A stretch of DNA of 64,000 nt, taken from the NCBI RefSeq assembly GCF_038592985.1, contig NZ_CP151951.1, positions 3,215,001 through 3,279,000 on the forward strand, read 5' to 3'. Numbering within the stretch: position 1 is the first letter of the stretch; each line of letters starts with the position of its first letter. The stretch is from Paenibacillus sp. FSL R10-2782. Lineage in GTDB: Bacteria; Bacillota; Bacilli; Paenibacillales; Paenibacillaceae. Position numbers and translations under genes: made by a program. The notes beneath the pieces were generated by a model that was not told the origin of the DNA, did no database searches, and saw only the letters and a program-made list of their open reading frames with translations. Shown piece by piece: positions 33,017-41,824 of this stretch.

Positions 33017-33252
33017 TTATCCTGTTTCGTCTAACGGAATCCCGTTCAATACAATAACCTTGCCTATGACCTTATTCATTGAAATATATCTGAGAAAACG
33101 ACTGTCTGTGCTGTTCATCGGATTGTCTCCCAGTACAAAAACGCTATCCCGTCGAAGTCCAATAACCCTTTTTACAAATTGTACATCATCCTTCTAAAAA
33201 ACGATAATATCCCCTCGCTGAAAACTGTTTCCCTTAAAGCTTTGCGACTATG
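33017..33252 (-). pseudogene. Decayed type I signal peptidase (S26) fragment
   Basis: On the minus strand one frame reads SFKGNSFQRGDIIVF, a TAG stop, then KDDVQFVKRVIGLRRDSVFVLGDNPMNSTDSR... (shown in part) and KVIGKVIVLNGIPLDE, ending TAA at 33017. This is the C-terminal half of an S26 signal peptidase: RGDI, VKRVIG (catalytic lysine) and VLGDNxxxSxDSR. The upstream half with the catalytic Ser cannot be found intact; stops lie in all frames between 33250 and 33500. One internal stop and the missing front make it a relic. Confidence 0.75.
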
Positions 33253-33563
33253 CCTAAAGTCCTTTTGACATCTTCAATACCAAATCTATATTATAGCGTT
33301 TCAAATTCAAATGCTCCTGTCATGTTGTACATGTTAGCCAATCCAAAGCATATATAACATACCCCGGCTTGATAAGAAAGCATCGCTTGTCTCATAATCA
33401 AGTTCTTCTTCCCATACATGAACAATCACTATTTTCTCGGGCATAGCCACGTCTAACACAATTTTTTCCTCTTTTCTAAAAAGTAGATTTATTTTAATCC
33501 ATAATCTTCCTCCTTAAAACATACAATCCCATCATTATATCGCTTCCATCGCCCTTACAAAAT
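33253..33563. other. Degenerate intergenic stretch upstream of the signal peptidase relic
   Basis: This is AT-rich and has no usable gene. On the minus strand, AAGGAGG before ATGGATTAA (near 33495-33520) is a good ribosome binding site leading straight into a stop. It may be the decayed start of the lost signal peptidase gene. Confidence 0.35.
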
Positions 33564-33599
33564 AAAAAGAGACAGCGTGTTATTACACACACTGTCTCT
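33564..33599 (-). terminator. Terminator of the chemoreceptor gene
   Basis: The minus strand carries AGAGACAGTGTGTG, a loop, ACACGCTGTCTCT and then TTTTA, 34 bases past the stop. Confidence 0.87.
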
Positions 33600-33632
33600 G
33601 CTGAATCTCAGCTTAATCTATGTTGATCCGAA

Positions 33633-35333
33633 TTATACTTTGAACTTGCCGATTTGTCCTTGAAGGTCCTCTGCCATGGTAGACAGGTTTCTTGCAGATG
33701 AAGCAATTTCCTCCATGGATGCCAGTTGCTCTTGTGTTGCAGCAGACACATGCTGTGTTCCGGCTGCAGCTTCCTCAGCAATCGCTGAAATTTGCTTGAC
33801 AAAACCAACAACTTCATCCGTACTTGCAGACATTTGCTCTGATCCAGCGGATACCTCTTCAATCTCACTCGCTACTTTATTAACAGTTTCCTGAATCAGT
33901 TCAAAAGAAGCACCTGCATTCTGCACGACTTCCCGACCTGTCATGACATCTTTTCCATTGGACGCTACAGCCTCGATCGCATGGGCGGTGTCCTTTTGAA
34001 TTAAACCAACAAGTTCCGTAATTTGTTGAGCAGAATGAGCCGATTGTTCAGCCAACTTGCGCACTTCGCCCGCAACTACAGCAAATCCGCGACCGTGTTC
34101 TCCTGCGCGGGCCGCTTCAATGGCAGCGTTCAGAGCAAGAAGGTTGGTCTGACTCGAAATATTGGTGATTACATCAATAATCTTGCCAATTTCATCTGAA
34201 CGCTCCCCCAATCCAGCCATAAGACCAGCCAATCCCTCCATGGAGTGATTTACAGCGTTCATCTGCGTAACAGCCTGTTGAATCAATTGGTTACCTTCAG
34301 CTGATTTGTGGGCCGCATCCTGAGCAGATGCAAATACATTTTGCGCACGGATAGCAATTTGTTCTACACCGATGGACATTTCCTCAATAGCCTGAGACGA
34401 CTTGGTCACCATATCCACCTGTTCGCCCGTTCCTGTAGCTACTTCCTGTACCGTTTCGGTTATTTGTGCAGAAGCTTGGCTATTTTGCTCTGCGCTGGCC
34501 GTCAATTCCTCTGAGGATGTGGTTACCATTTCAGTCGTCTTACTAACCGATTGAATCAATTGGCGAAGGTTTTCAACCATCGTATTAAAGGAATGTGCCA
34601 ACGTGCTAATCTCATCCTTACCCTTCACGACGATAGCTTCACCTGTGAGATCACCCGATGCAATGCTTTCAGCAGCGCGGCTGATCCGCAAAATGGGTTT
34701 AGAAATAATTTGGGCGATGATGAGTGCCATGATGAATGCCAATACAATGGCCGCAATACTCAAAACAATGACTATTTGTCTACCTGAGATAAAGTTGTCA
34801 ACGCCTTCTTGTGTAATCTGTTTTGAGCCATCTGAGTTCAGCTTGATGAGCTGAAAGATCATATTGTTCGCGCTATCCCATAGTGCATAGGAATCTTTAT
34901 GAAGAATGCTGGATTGTACATAATCGTTAGCTTTCCCTGCTGCAATAACCTCTGGCAACTTATTCAGATAATCTGCATATTTTTTGGAGAAATCATCATA
35001 CATTTCACGTTCTTTAGGAGTAGCAATTAATTTTTCATATATTTTCCGGCCGCTCTCGATCTTTTTCAAAACCTTATCGTATTCCTCCTGAACCTTCTCC
35101 ACCTCTGCCGGGTCGCGTTCTACAATAATATTTAAGGAAAGCCGTTCTACATCAGATATATCGCCGTTTAGCGTTCCCAGGATAGTCACACTGGGCATCC
35201 AGTGGCTATCAATTTCCATCGAAGTGTCACCCAAGTTTTTCATTTTTGAGATGGAAACCAAACTAATGATGATCAATAAAGCAATTACCGCAAGAAAACC
35301 CAATAACAATTTTGCTCGAATGTTAAATTTCAT
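33633..35333 (-). CDS. Methyl-accepting chemotaxis protein
   Basis: This is a 566-residue transmembrane chemoreceptor. A first helix ([18 protein letters not shown], about residues 8-25) is followed by a periplasm-facing four-helix-bundle sensor domain to about residue 185. A second helix ([24 protein letters not shown]) follows, then a HAMP linker with [15 protein letters not shown]. The long signalling coiled coil has the hairpin tip [46 protein letters not shown] (residues summarised, near 375-420), which contacts CheA and CheW. GAAGGGAG precedes the ATG at 35333. A sigma-D promoter lies about 35 bases upstream. The ligand is unknown. Confidence 0.92.
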   Translation of the reverse strand: MKFNIRAKLLLGFLAVIALLIIISLVSISKMKNLGDTSMEIDSHWMPSVTILGTLNGDISDVERLSLNIIVERDPAEVEKVQEEYDKVLKKIESGRKIYEKLIATPKEREMYDDFSKKYADYLNKLPEVIAAGKANDYVQSSILHKDSYALWDSANNMIFQLIKLNSDGSKQITQEGVDNFISGRQIVIVLSIAAIVLAFIMALIIAQIISKPILRISRAAESIASGDLTGEAIVVKGKDEISTLAHSFNTMVENLRQLIQSVSKTTEMVTTSSEELTASAEQNSQASAQITETVQEVATGTGEQVDMVTKSSQAIEEMSIGVEQIAIRAQNVFASAQDAAHKSAEGNQLIQQAVTQMNAVNHSMEGLAGLMAGLGERSDEIGKIIDVITNISSQTNLLALNAAIEAARAGEHGRGFAVVAGEVRKLAEQSAHSAQQITELVGLIQKDTAHAIEAVASNGKDVMTGREVVQNAGASFELIQETVNKVASEIEEVSAGSEQMSASTDEVVGFVKQISAIAEEAAAGTQHVSAATQEQLASMEEIASSARNLSTMAEDLQGQIGKFKV

Positions 35334-35367
35334 ACGTTCTCCCTTCAATCTCTTCATAGTACATATT

Positions 35368-35395
35368 ATATCGACATGAATCGACACATTGTTTA
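35368..35395 (-). promoter_or_regulatory. Sigma-D promoter of the chemoreceptor gene
   Basis: The minus strand reads TAAA, 16 bases, GTCGATAT. The motility sigma factor consensus is TAAA-N14-16-GCCGATAT, with one mismatch. Placement just upstream of a chemoreceptor gene supports it. Confidence 0.7.
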
Positions 35396-35447
35396 TATCA
35401 ATCTAAAGAGATTTTTCAGAACTGTTTCCAAAAGGAAAATTTTACTT

Positions 35448-35585
35448 GTGATAATTAGTGAAGCTGATTCTGGTTTGTTTTATAAACAGCGTGGGACGTG
35501 TTATGTTCATGATTTCGAGCAATTGTTCCGCTATATAGAGAGGGGAATGCTACAGAAACTCATCAATGCGTTTATCCTCAACTAA
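35448..35585 (+). CDS. Possible small protein, 45 codons
   Basis: A GTG at 35448, about 11 bases after AAGGA, opens VIISEADSGLFYKQRGTCYV and ends LINAFILN. The composition looks protein-like but I recognise no family. The same frame extends upstream to an ATG at 35376 inside the chemoreceptor promoter. It could be a gene remnant or chance. Confidence 0.2.
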   Translation: MIISEADSGLFYKQRGTCYVHDFEQLFRYIERGMLQKLINAFILN

Positions 35586-35760
35586 TTTTGGATTAGACAT
35601 GCTGCATCGCCGTTATTTTGAATTTTATATACACAGAATAGGAATATTGTTCGAAAAGCAACAAATTGCTGTTAGTTTGCTGATTGTGATTCATAAATAA
35701 CTATGATTATACTATTAATAAAGTATAACAGTGCTTAATTGAACAGGCGGAGGGATCAAC

Positions 35761-36519
35761 ATGAAACTTCAAGGTAAGGTGGCAGTAGTCACAGGAGCAG
35801 CTTCTGGGATGGGTAAGGAAATAGCCATTTTGTATGCTAAAGAAGGAGCTAAAGTGGTTGTATCTGATATCAATATAGATGCGGCAAACTCGACTGTAGC
35901 AGACATTAAATCCAATGGCGGAGTCGCTACTGCTATTGTAGCAAACGTTTCCAAAGAAGCAGATATTCAAAATTTAATCGATACTACGGTGAATACGTAT
36001 GGAACATTAGATGTTTTAGTTAACAATGCAGGGATTATGGATAATTTTGTTCCGGCTGCTGATTTAACAGACGAGCTTTGGGAACGCATGTTTGCTATCA
36101 ACACCACGGGACCTATGCGTGCAATTCGGAAAGCTCTTCCCATTTTTATGGACAAGGGTGCCGGGGTTATTATTAATGTTGCTTCACTGGGCGGGTTGCA
36201 TGGTTCTAGAGCGGGTGCAGCTTATACAGCAGCAAAACATGCGGTTGTCGGCCTGACTAAAAATGTGGGCTTCCAATATGCTAATAAAGGCGTACGTTGT
36301 AACGCAATCGCTCCTGGTGCTGTAATCACTAATATTGGAACTACTATTAACCAACCCAATGAATTCGGTATGGAAAGAGCTATGGCTGGGCAAAACCTGA
36401 GTCCTCGGGCCGGAGATGCTGAAGAAATCGCGAAGGTTGCCCTCTTCCTTGCTTCAGATGATTCCAGCTTTGTGAATGGTACGGTGATTACAGCCGATGC
36501 TGGTTGGTCCGCTTATTAA
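35761..36519 (+). CDS. SDR family NAD(P)-dependent oxidoreductase
   Basis: This is a 252-residue classical short-chain dehydrogenase. The cofactor motif is TGAASGMGKEIA; Asp at the end of the second strand (VVVSDINID) favours NAD(H). The NNAG motif (VLVNNAGIMDN) and a catalytic Ser...Tyr-x-x-x-Lys (ASLGG...YTAAK) are present. The C-terminal segment SSFVNGTVITADAGWSAY is typical of glucose dehydrogenase-like SDRs. GGCGGAGGG precedes the ATG. It stands alone with its own terminator. The substrate cannot be deduced. Confidence 0.9.
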   Translation: MKLQGKVAVVTGAASGMGKEIAILYAKEGAKVVVSDINIDAANSTVADIKSNGGVATAIVANVSKEADIQNLIDTTVNTYGTLDVLVNNAGIMDNFVPAADLTDELWERMFAINTTGPMRAIRKALPIFMDKGAGVIINVASLGGLHGSRAGAAYTAAKHAVVGLTKNVGFQYANKGVRCNAIAPGAVITNIGTTINQPNEFGMERAMAGQNLSPRAGDAEEIAKVALFLASDDSSFVNGTVITADAGWSAY

Positions 36520-36536
36520 AAGATGTAGGTAATAAC

Positions 36537-36577
36537 AAAAAACCAGTCCGGACACGAAAGTGTCGGCTGGTTTTTTT
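36537..36577. terminator. Bidirectional terminator between the SDR gene and spo0A
   Basis: AAAAAACCAGTCCGGACAC, a GAAA tetraloop, GTGTCGGCTGGTTTTTTT. It serves the plus-strand SDR gene and probably the converging spo0A. Confidence 0.88.
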
Positions 36578-36645
36578 GTTGTTCTACGTAAAATGTTTAG
36601 CTCTGCGAACCTTCTTTATTCGCTTACTTTCCCTAATTAACCCTT

Positions 36646-37449
36646 TCAGGAAACTTTATTCTCAATCCGCAGCTTATCTGCCACCATCGCAATGAATTCG
36701 CTATTCGTTGGCTTGGATTTGGAGATATTAATCGTATACCCAAACAGGTGAGAGATGCTGTCGATATTGCCACGTGTCCATGCTACCTCGATAGCATGGC
36801 GAATAGCGCGTTCCACGCGAGATGCCGTCGTTTTGAATTTTTCGGCGATTGCCGGATATAATGTTTTGGTTATGGCACCCAAAATTTCGATATTATTGTA
36901 TACCATCGTAATGGCTTCGCGTAAATATTGATAGCCCTTAATATGAGCTGGCACACCGATTTCATGGATAATGGCCGTAATACTGGCATCCAGATTTTTC
37001 GTTTTACCCATTGGCACCACATTAGACCGCATGGAAGAAATGGTCACCGGACTGCTGCTAACTAACTGTGGTCCCACCAATTGGCGAACGCGGTTCGCAA
37101 GCACTTCCATATCAAACGGCTTCAAAATATAATAAGATGCCCCGAGCTGTACAGCCCTTTGCGTAATATTTTCTTGCCCAAATGCAGTCAGCATAATGAT
37201 TTTCGGTTGTGGAGACAGGTTCATTTCTCTCAGGCGTTCCAGTACGCCGAGGCCGTCCAGATGAGGCATGATAATATCTAAAATAAGTACATCAGGTACG
37301 TTACGGGATTCTGCAATGTGTTGGAGCACTTCTTCACCATTATAGGCGATTCCTGTAACTTCCATATCCTCCTGATCGGAAATATATTCGGCAAGCAAAT
37401 TCGTAAATTCCCGGTTGTCATCAGCCAACAATACCTCAATTTTTTGCAA
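36646..37449 (-). CDS. spo0A: Sporulation master regulator Spo0A
   Basis: This is a 267-residue response regulator. The receiver domain has D10/D11, the phosphorylated D58 ([15 protein letters not shown]), and K110 (YILKPFDME). The C-terminal DNA-binding domain includes [19 protein letters not shown] and the recognition helix [19 protein letters not shown]. The start is TTG at 37449 after AAGGAGG; GTG or TTG starts are usual for this gene. A sigma-H promoter and four 0A boxes lie upstream, giving self-activation. The spoIVB-spo0A order is conserved in endospore formers. Confidence 0.97.
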   Translation of the reverse strand: MQKIEVLLADDNREFTNLLAEYISDQEDMEVTGIAYNGEEVLQHIAESRNVPDVLILDIIMPHLDGLGVLERLREMNLSPQPKIIMLTAFGQENITQRAVQLGASYYILKPFDMEVLANRVRQLVGPQLVSSSPVTISSMRSNVVPMGKTKNLDASITAIIHEIGVPAHIKGYQYLREAITMVYNNIEILGAITKTLYPAIAEKFKTTASRVERAIRHAIEVAWTRGNIDSISHLFGYTINISKSKPTNSEFIAMVADKLRIENKVS

Positions 37450-37513
37450 TGTACTTCCTCCTTATTGAGTGTTATTCAGTTGGGATATCAGTTTACAGCA
37501 AATAAATATTTCT

Positions 37514-37562
37514 TGTCGGAGTATATGATTTCGACATCGAATTATGAATTCCTTCTGTCGAA
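37514..37562 (-). promoter_or_regulatory. Sporulation promoter (Ps) of spo0A with 0A boxes
   Basis: The minus strand reads GAAGGAATT (37547-37555), 11 bases, GTCGAAATC (37527-37535): a perfect sigma-H -35 and a near-perfect -10. Three 0A boxes (TGTCGAA or its complement) lie at 37514-37520 (one mismatch), 37530-37536 (overlapping the -10) and 37556-37562 (touching the -35). A fourth is at 37642-37648 beside the spoIVB terminator. This matches the Spo0A~P-controlled Ps promoter of B. subtilis in logic. Confidence 0.8.
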
Positions 37563-37647
37563 AATTATTTTTATTTATTTTTTTTATGGTTTCCATTATA
37601 ATTAATTCTTTAGATTGCTATTACGAGTTTATTCTTTGCCTTTCGAC

Positions 37648-37684
37648 AAAAAAATCTTAAGGCCACTAGCTGGCCTTAAGATTA
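37648..37684 (-). terminator. Terminator of spoIVB, with the stop codon in its loop
   Basis: The minus strand carries AATCTTAAGGCCA, GCTAG, TGGCCTTAAGATT and seven T. The spoIVB stop codon TAG lies in the five-base loop, so translation ends within the terminator. An 0A box abuts the T run. Confidence 0.88.
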
Positions 37685-38826
37685 GAGAATGATTTCAAGC
37701 TTACGTTATTCTTTATGATTCCTGCATCACGCAGCATCCATTCGATAAAGCAGCCGTAGCCTGATTTAGGATCGTTAACAAATACATGCGTCACAGCCCC
37801 GATGAGCTTGCCGTTCTGAATAATTGGGCTTCCGCTCATCCCTTGTACAATTCCCCCAGTCTTATCCAGCAACTTTGGATCTACGATACGAATAACAAGT
37901 CCTTTGGTTGCCGGTTTATCCTGTTGAGAAATGTGTACGACCTCTGCCTTAAACCGCTGAATCTGCTGACCTTCCAATACAGTCAAAATTTCTGCGGGTC
38001 CTTCTTTTACTTCATTCGCAAGTGCCACAGGAATTGGCTTGGAATACAAACCATATTGCGGCTCATCTGACATCTTCCCAAAAATCCCAAAGTTCGTGTT
38101 TCGTTCAATATTACCTAATACCCGATGATCCTTGAGAAAATGTGCGCGTTTTTCCCCTGGTTCACCACTTTGACTTTTCGCAATTGACGTCACATTGGAT
38201 TGCACTATTTCCCCGCTCCCCACAACAATGGGGGTCTGGGTATTCATGTCGGTAATAACGTGCCCCAAGGCCCCATACACCCCCTGATCCGGTGCGTAAA
38301 AGGTCAAGGTGCCTACACCCGCAGCTGAGTCCCTAATATACAGTCCAAGCCGCCATGCCTTATCATCAAGATCATAAGCTGGTGTTAGCTTGGTGGAAAT
38401 CGTCTGCTCCCCCCGGCAAAGCGTGATGTCGAGCGGCTTTTTGTTCTTGCCAGCTTCCTCTACAGCCTCCGCTACCCTTGTCAGGCTATCCAAAGGTTTG
38501 CCATTCATATGGGTGATCCGATCACCAAGACGAATCCCGGCAACCTCTCCAGGTGACACCTTGCGATCCATACTTTCCTGAATGACATGATGACCAACAA
38601 CAAGCACTCCTGAAGATTTTACTTTGACCCCGATCGTCTGACCCCCTGGATATACCCTCAAGTCGGGAATCATGTTCTCTTGAGGCGTCTTCACTGCATG
38701 GGAACCGAATAATTCCAGAGAAGCTTGTGAAGGCAGCGCTGCATGCACATGCTTGGCGTTACCGATACAACAAATAAGAAAAACAAGCAAAAGACCGAGC
38801 AATTTGATCCTGGAGTAAAAATTCAA
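37666..38826 (-). CDS. spoIVB: SpoIVB serine peptidase
   Basis: This is a 386-residue forespore-secreted peptidase that signals across the intermembrane space to activate pro-sigma-K processing by cutting SpoIVFA. The order is: an N-terminal membrane signal (LLGLLLVFLICCIGNA), a PDZ domain (residues about 85-150, AGIRLGDRITHMNGKPL), and an S55 peptidase domain with GALGHVITD (His about 189) and the nucleophile in GIVQGMSGSPII (Ser about 331-333). The length is somewhat shorter than in B. subtilis (425). It lies downstream of recN and upstream of spo0A, the conserved order. Confidence 0.94.
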   Translation of the reverse strand: MNFYSRIKLLGLLLVFLICCIGNAKHVHAALPSQASLELFGSHAVKTPQENMIPDLRVYPGGQTIGVKVKSSGVLVVGHHVIQESMDRKVSPGEVAGIRLGDRITHMNGKPLDSLTRVAEAVEEAGKNKKPLDITLCRGEQTISTKLTPAYDLDDKAWRLGLYIRDSAAGVGTLTFYAPDQGVYGALGHVITDMNTQTPIVVGSGEIVQSNVTSIAKSQSGEPGEKRAHFLKDHRVLGNIERNTNFGIFGKMSDEPQYGLYSKPIPVALANEVKEGPAEILTVLEGQQIQRFKAEVVHISQQDKPATKGLVIRIVDPKLLDKTGGIVQGMSGSPIIQNGKLIGAVTHVFVNDPKSGYGCFIEWMLRDAGIIKNNVSLKSFSNLKAS

Positions 38827-38949
38827 TGGCTGTCACGCTCCCTTTGCTTCTTTCGCTTGACGAGTAAAGGTGGTCGCCAATTGCGTACCTTTAAGGTAAC
38901 CTTGCCCCCAGGCTTTTATAACTGTTAATCATTACGCCAGCCGCTCTTT

Positions 38950-40668
38950 TCAGGCTTTCTTTCCTTCCGCCAAATTCAGCATTTCCTGTGCGTGATGCAA
39001 AGTTTTTTCGGTAATTTCCACGCCGCCCAGCATACGTGCCAATTCCTTTACACGTCCGTCCTCATTTAACGCTTCAATTTGCGTCATTGTACGTTCGTCA
39101 TGAACATTCTTCTCAATTAGGTACTGGTGATCCGCCATACATGCCACCTGCGGCAAATGAGTAATTGAGAACACCTGGCAGACAGAAGACAAACGATATA
39201 GTTTTTCGGCAATGGATTGAGCCGCGCGACCGCTTACCCCAGTATCCACCTCGTCAAAAATGAGTACCAGAATTTGATCATGACGTGCAAAAATACTTTT
39301 CATCGCCAACATGATACGGGACAGTTCACCACCCGAAGCAATCTTGCCCAGCGGACGAAGCGGCTCCCCCGGATTCGGGGAAATCAGAAATTCCGCATTA
39401 TCGATGCCCTGCTTGGTTGGTCGTACCCGCCGACCTTTATATTCATATCCGCGCGGATCTTCAATCGGATCAATACGAACCTTGAGTGACGTTCTTTCCA
39501 TTTGCAGATCCTTTAGCTCCTGCTCTACCTGCTCGGCCAGCTCTTCAGCACAAATTTCACGCGCTTCTGTAAGCTCTTCTGCAATCTGTAGCAAATCCGA
39601 AAGCAGCTCATCCCGCCTTGCAATTAATTGCTCCAGCCGTTCATCCTTATTTTCCAGCATATCGGTTTCCTGCTCAATACGGCTATAGTATTCCAAAATC
39701 TGCTCTATACTATCACCATATTTTCGCTGTAACCCAGTAATTTGATTCAGACGTTGCTCCACTTCATGCAGCTTGCCCGGATTAAATTCAATATCCTCAC
39801 GGTATGAACGTAATTGGAACGCCGCATCCTCCAGTTGGTAAAAAGCAGATTGAATCTGCTCCGCAATAGGCTGAAGGCTTTTGCTGTCGTAGCTTTGGAC
39901 ATCATTCAGTCTGGACAACACGTTATTGATCATATCCAGTCCACCTCTGCCGCTTAGCAGATCGTAGGCTCCTGATATCCCATCCATCATTTTCTCACTA
40001 TGGGATAGCTTGACCCGTTCTTCTGTCAATAATTCATCCTCTCCCAATTTAAGCTCGGCAGCAGCAATTTCCTCCAACTGAAACCGATACATGTCCAATA
40101 ACTGATAGGCCTTTTGACTGGAACTTTGCAGCTCTCGTACTTCTTTTTCCGCTTTGACAAAAGCATTGTAGCGCTCTCTGTAAAGTGTTTTGACCGGACC
40201 GATGACCGAATCACCGAACGTATCCAGCAACGCCAGATGGCGGTCTGCACGTAGCAAACTTTGATGCTCATGCTGACCGTGAATATTGACGAGCTGCTCA
40301 CCCACCTCACGCAGCATCGTTAAATTGACCATTTGACCATTAATCCGCGATGAACTTTTGCCTTGAACGGTCAGTTCCCTCCGAATCAATAGATGTTCTT
40401 CCGCATTTGCCTTGATTCCCTGCTCTTCTAACGTTGCCCAAACCGGATGCTTAATCGGCAGTTCAAACAGCGCCTCCATCTCTGCTTTATCACATCCATA
40501 ACGGACCAGATCGGCCGAACCTCTGCCTCCAGCAATCAGACCGAGGGCATCAATAATGATGGATTTACCCGCGCCTGTTTCCCCGGTCAATACGTGGAAC
40601 CCTTTATAAAAATGAACATCGACAGCCTCTACAACTGCCAAATTTCGTATAGATAAAGTGACCAGCAT
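38950..40668 (-). CDS. recN: DNA repair protein RecN
   Basis: This 572-residue SMC-like ATPase acts early in double-strand break repair. Walker A is GETGAGKSIIIDALGLIAGG (residues about 31-50). A long coiled coil with a central hinge follows. Near the C-terminus are the signature LSRIMLA and Walker B LIFDEVDTGVSG. GAGGTGAAAG precedes the ATG. It lies between argR and spoIVB as in B. subtilis. Confidence 0.95.
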   Translation of the reverse strand: MLVTLSIRNLAVVEAVDVHFYKGFHVLTGETGAGKSIIIDALGLIAGGRGSADLVRYGCDKAEMEALFELPIKHPVWATLEEQGIKANAEEHLLIRRELTVQGKSSSRINGQMVNLTMLREVGEQLVNIHGQHEHQSLLRADRHLALLDTFGDSVIGPVKTLYRERYNAFVKAEKEVRELQSSSQKAYQLLDMYRFQLEEIAAAELKLGEDELLTEERVKLSHSEKMMDGISGAYDLLSGRGGLDMINNVLSRLNDVQSYDSKSLQPIAEQIQSAFYQLEDAAFQLRSYREDIEFNPGKLHEVEQRLNQITGLQRKYGDSIEQILEYYSRIEQETDMLENKDERLEQLIARRDELLSDLLQIAEELTEAREICAEELAEQVEQELKDLQMERTSLKVRIDPIEDPRGYEYKGRRVRPTKQGIDNAEFLISPNPGEPLRPLGKIASGGELSRIMLAMKSIFARHDQILVLIFDEVDTGVSGRAAQSIAEKLYRLSSVCQVFSITHLPQVACMADHQYLIEKNVHDERTMTQIEALNEDGRVKELARMLGGVEITEKTLHHAQEMLNLAEGKKA

Positions 40669-40727
40669 CGTTCTTTCACCTCTATGATGTACAAATTCAA
40701 ACGTCTAAATGAGCTAAGAAATAATAT

Positions 40728-41177
40728 TTAGGAAATGTAGCCCATAAGACGATTCACAATGGCCTCGCTGTTCTCTTCTGATCGGCAAATAATCAAAATG
40801 GTGTCATCCCCGCTTATGGTACCCATAATTTCAGGCCATTCAATATTGTCCAATAATGCAGCAATCGAGTTCGCCGTTCCCGGAAGGCACTTCATTACGA
40901 TCAGATTGGTCGTATAGTCAATATGTAAAAAGTTGTCGACCAATGTACGTTTCAGTTTCTGCGCCGGATTATATCGCTGATCTGAAGGCATCGAATATTT
41001 GTACCTGCCATCATCCATTGGGACTTTAATAAGCAGCAGTTCCTTGATGTCCCGAGATACAGTGGCTTGAGTGACCTGAAAACCTGCCTTGCGTAAAGCT
41101 TCGACCAGATCGTCCTGCGTTTCAATTTCCCGTTGTGAAATAATTTCCCTGATTTTAATATGTCGTTGACCCTTCAT
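40728..41177 (-). CDS. argR: Arginine repressor ArgR/AhrC
   Basis: This 149-residue arginine-responsive regulator has an N-terminal winged helix ([43 protein letters not shown]; key residues [11 protein letters not shown]) and a C-terminal hexamerisation and arginine-binding domain with [11 protein letters not shown] and [14 protein letters not shown]. The length equals B. subtilis AhrC. ATAGGAGG precedes the ATG. Confidence 0.95.
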   Translation of the reverse strand: MKGQRHIKIREIISQREIETQDDLVEALRKAGFQVTQATVSRDIKELLLIKVPMDDGRYKYSMPSDQRYNPAQKLKRTLVDNFLHIDYTTNLIVMKCLPGTANSIAALLDNIEWPEIMGTISGDDTILIICRSEENSEAIVNRLMGYIS

Positions 41178-41193
41178 AAAATCCTCCTATAGA

Positions 41194-41670
41194 TTAATCC
41201 TTATATTCCTCTTCTTCAATGTCTTCCGCTAATGTAATAAGGCGGATATTCCGTTCGTCAATATCAACGTACAATACGCCCGCACAGCCCGGATAAAGCA
41301 GCAGATAAGGCATAAGCCTGTCCCGCAAATCAGGACCATTCCACTCCATCGGTCTCTTGCGGCGTGACGTTTTGACCATATATGTTGAACCATTTCGCAC
41401 AGCCACGTAGTCTATAAACAAACGGCTATACACGGTATGTCCATTCACTTTAAAAGCAAGCGGTATTTTCATTTTTCCGCCCACCAATTCATAACCCGCG
41501 TCTTCCAGCAAGTCCACAGCAGGCCCTTCGTCCAACTCTTCGTTAATTGGTATGGTCTTTAATACAAGCGGTCCCGGCTCCTTTAACCAGGTACGTAAAC
41601 CGTAAAAAGCCCATACCGCTAATATTACGCCGATCACAACGATGATAACCGTATCATATCGCGTGTCCAT
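41194..41670 (-). CDS. Conserved hypothetical membrane-anchored protein
   Basis: This is 158 residues with one N-terminal membrane helix (VIIVVIGVILAVWAFYGL, about residues 8-25) and a soluble domain including AGYELVGGKMKIPLAF and SRLFIDYVAVRNG, which looks like a small beta-rich fold. The C-terminus is very acidic (EDIEEEEYKD). GAGGTGATC precedes the ATG; it ends 16 bases before argR, so the two are probably cotranscribed. I do not know the family; its place between tlyA and argR suggests a Paenibacillus-type conserved gene. Confidence 0.72.
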   Translation of the reverse strand: MDTRYDTVIIVVIGVILAVWAFYGLRTWLKEPGPLVLKTIPINEELDEGPAVDLLEDAGYELVGGKMKIPLAFKVNGHTVYSRLFIDYVAVRNGSTYMVKTSRRKRPMEWNGPDLRDRLMPYLLLYPGCAGVLYVDIDERNIRLITLAEDIEEEEYKD

Positions 41671-41776
41671 GAATCGATCACCTCATGGACATATTCTAGA
41701 ACAGGAGGTGAAATCCCTTTTCTCCTGTATATCTCATTATAGGCGAACGTAAGTTCGTTAATCAATCCCTCACACC

Positions 41777-41818
41777 AAAAAGAGGTTCCCTTAAGTTCAC
41801 AGAACTCTTGAGAACCCC
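41777..41818 (-). terminator. Terminator after tlyA
   Basis: The minus strand carries GGGGTTCTCAAGAGTTC, TGT, GAACTTAAGGGAACCTC and TTTTT, immediately after the tlyA stop. It splits the dxs-tlyA block from the argR-recN block. Confidence 0.85.
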
Positions 41819-41824
41819 TGAATG

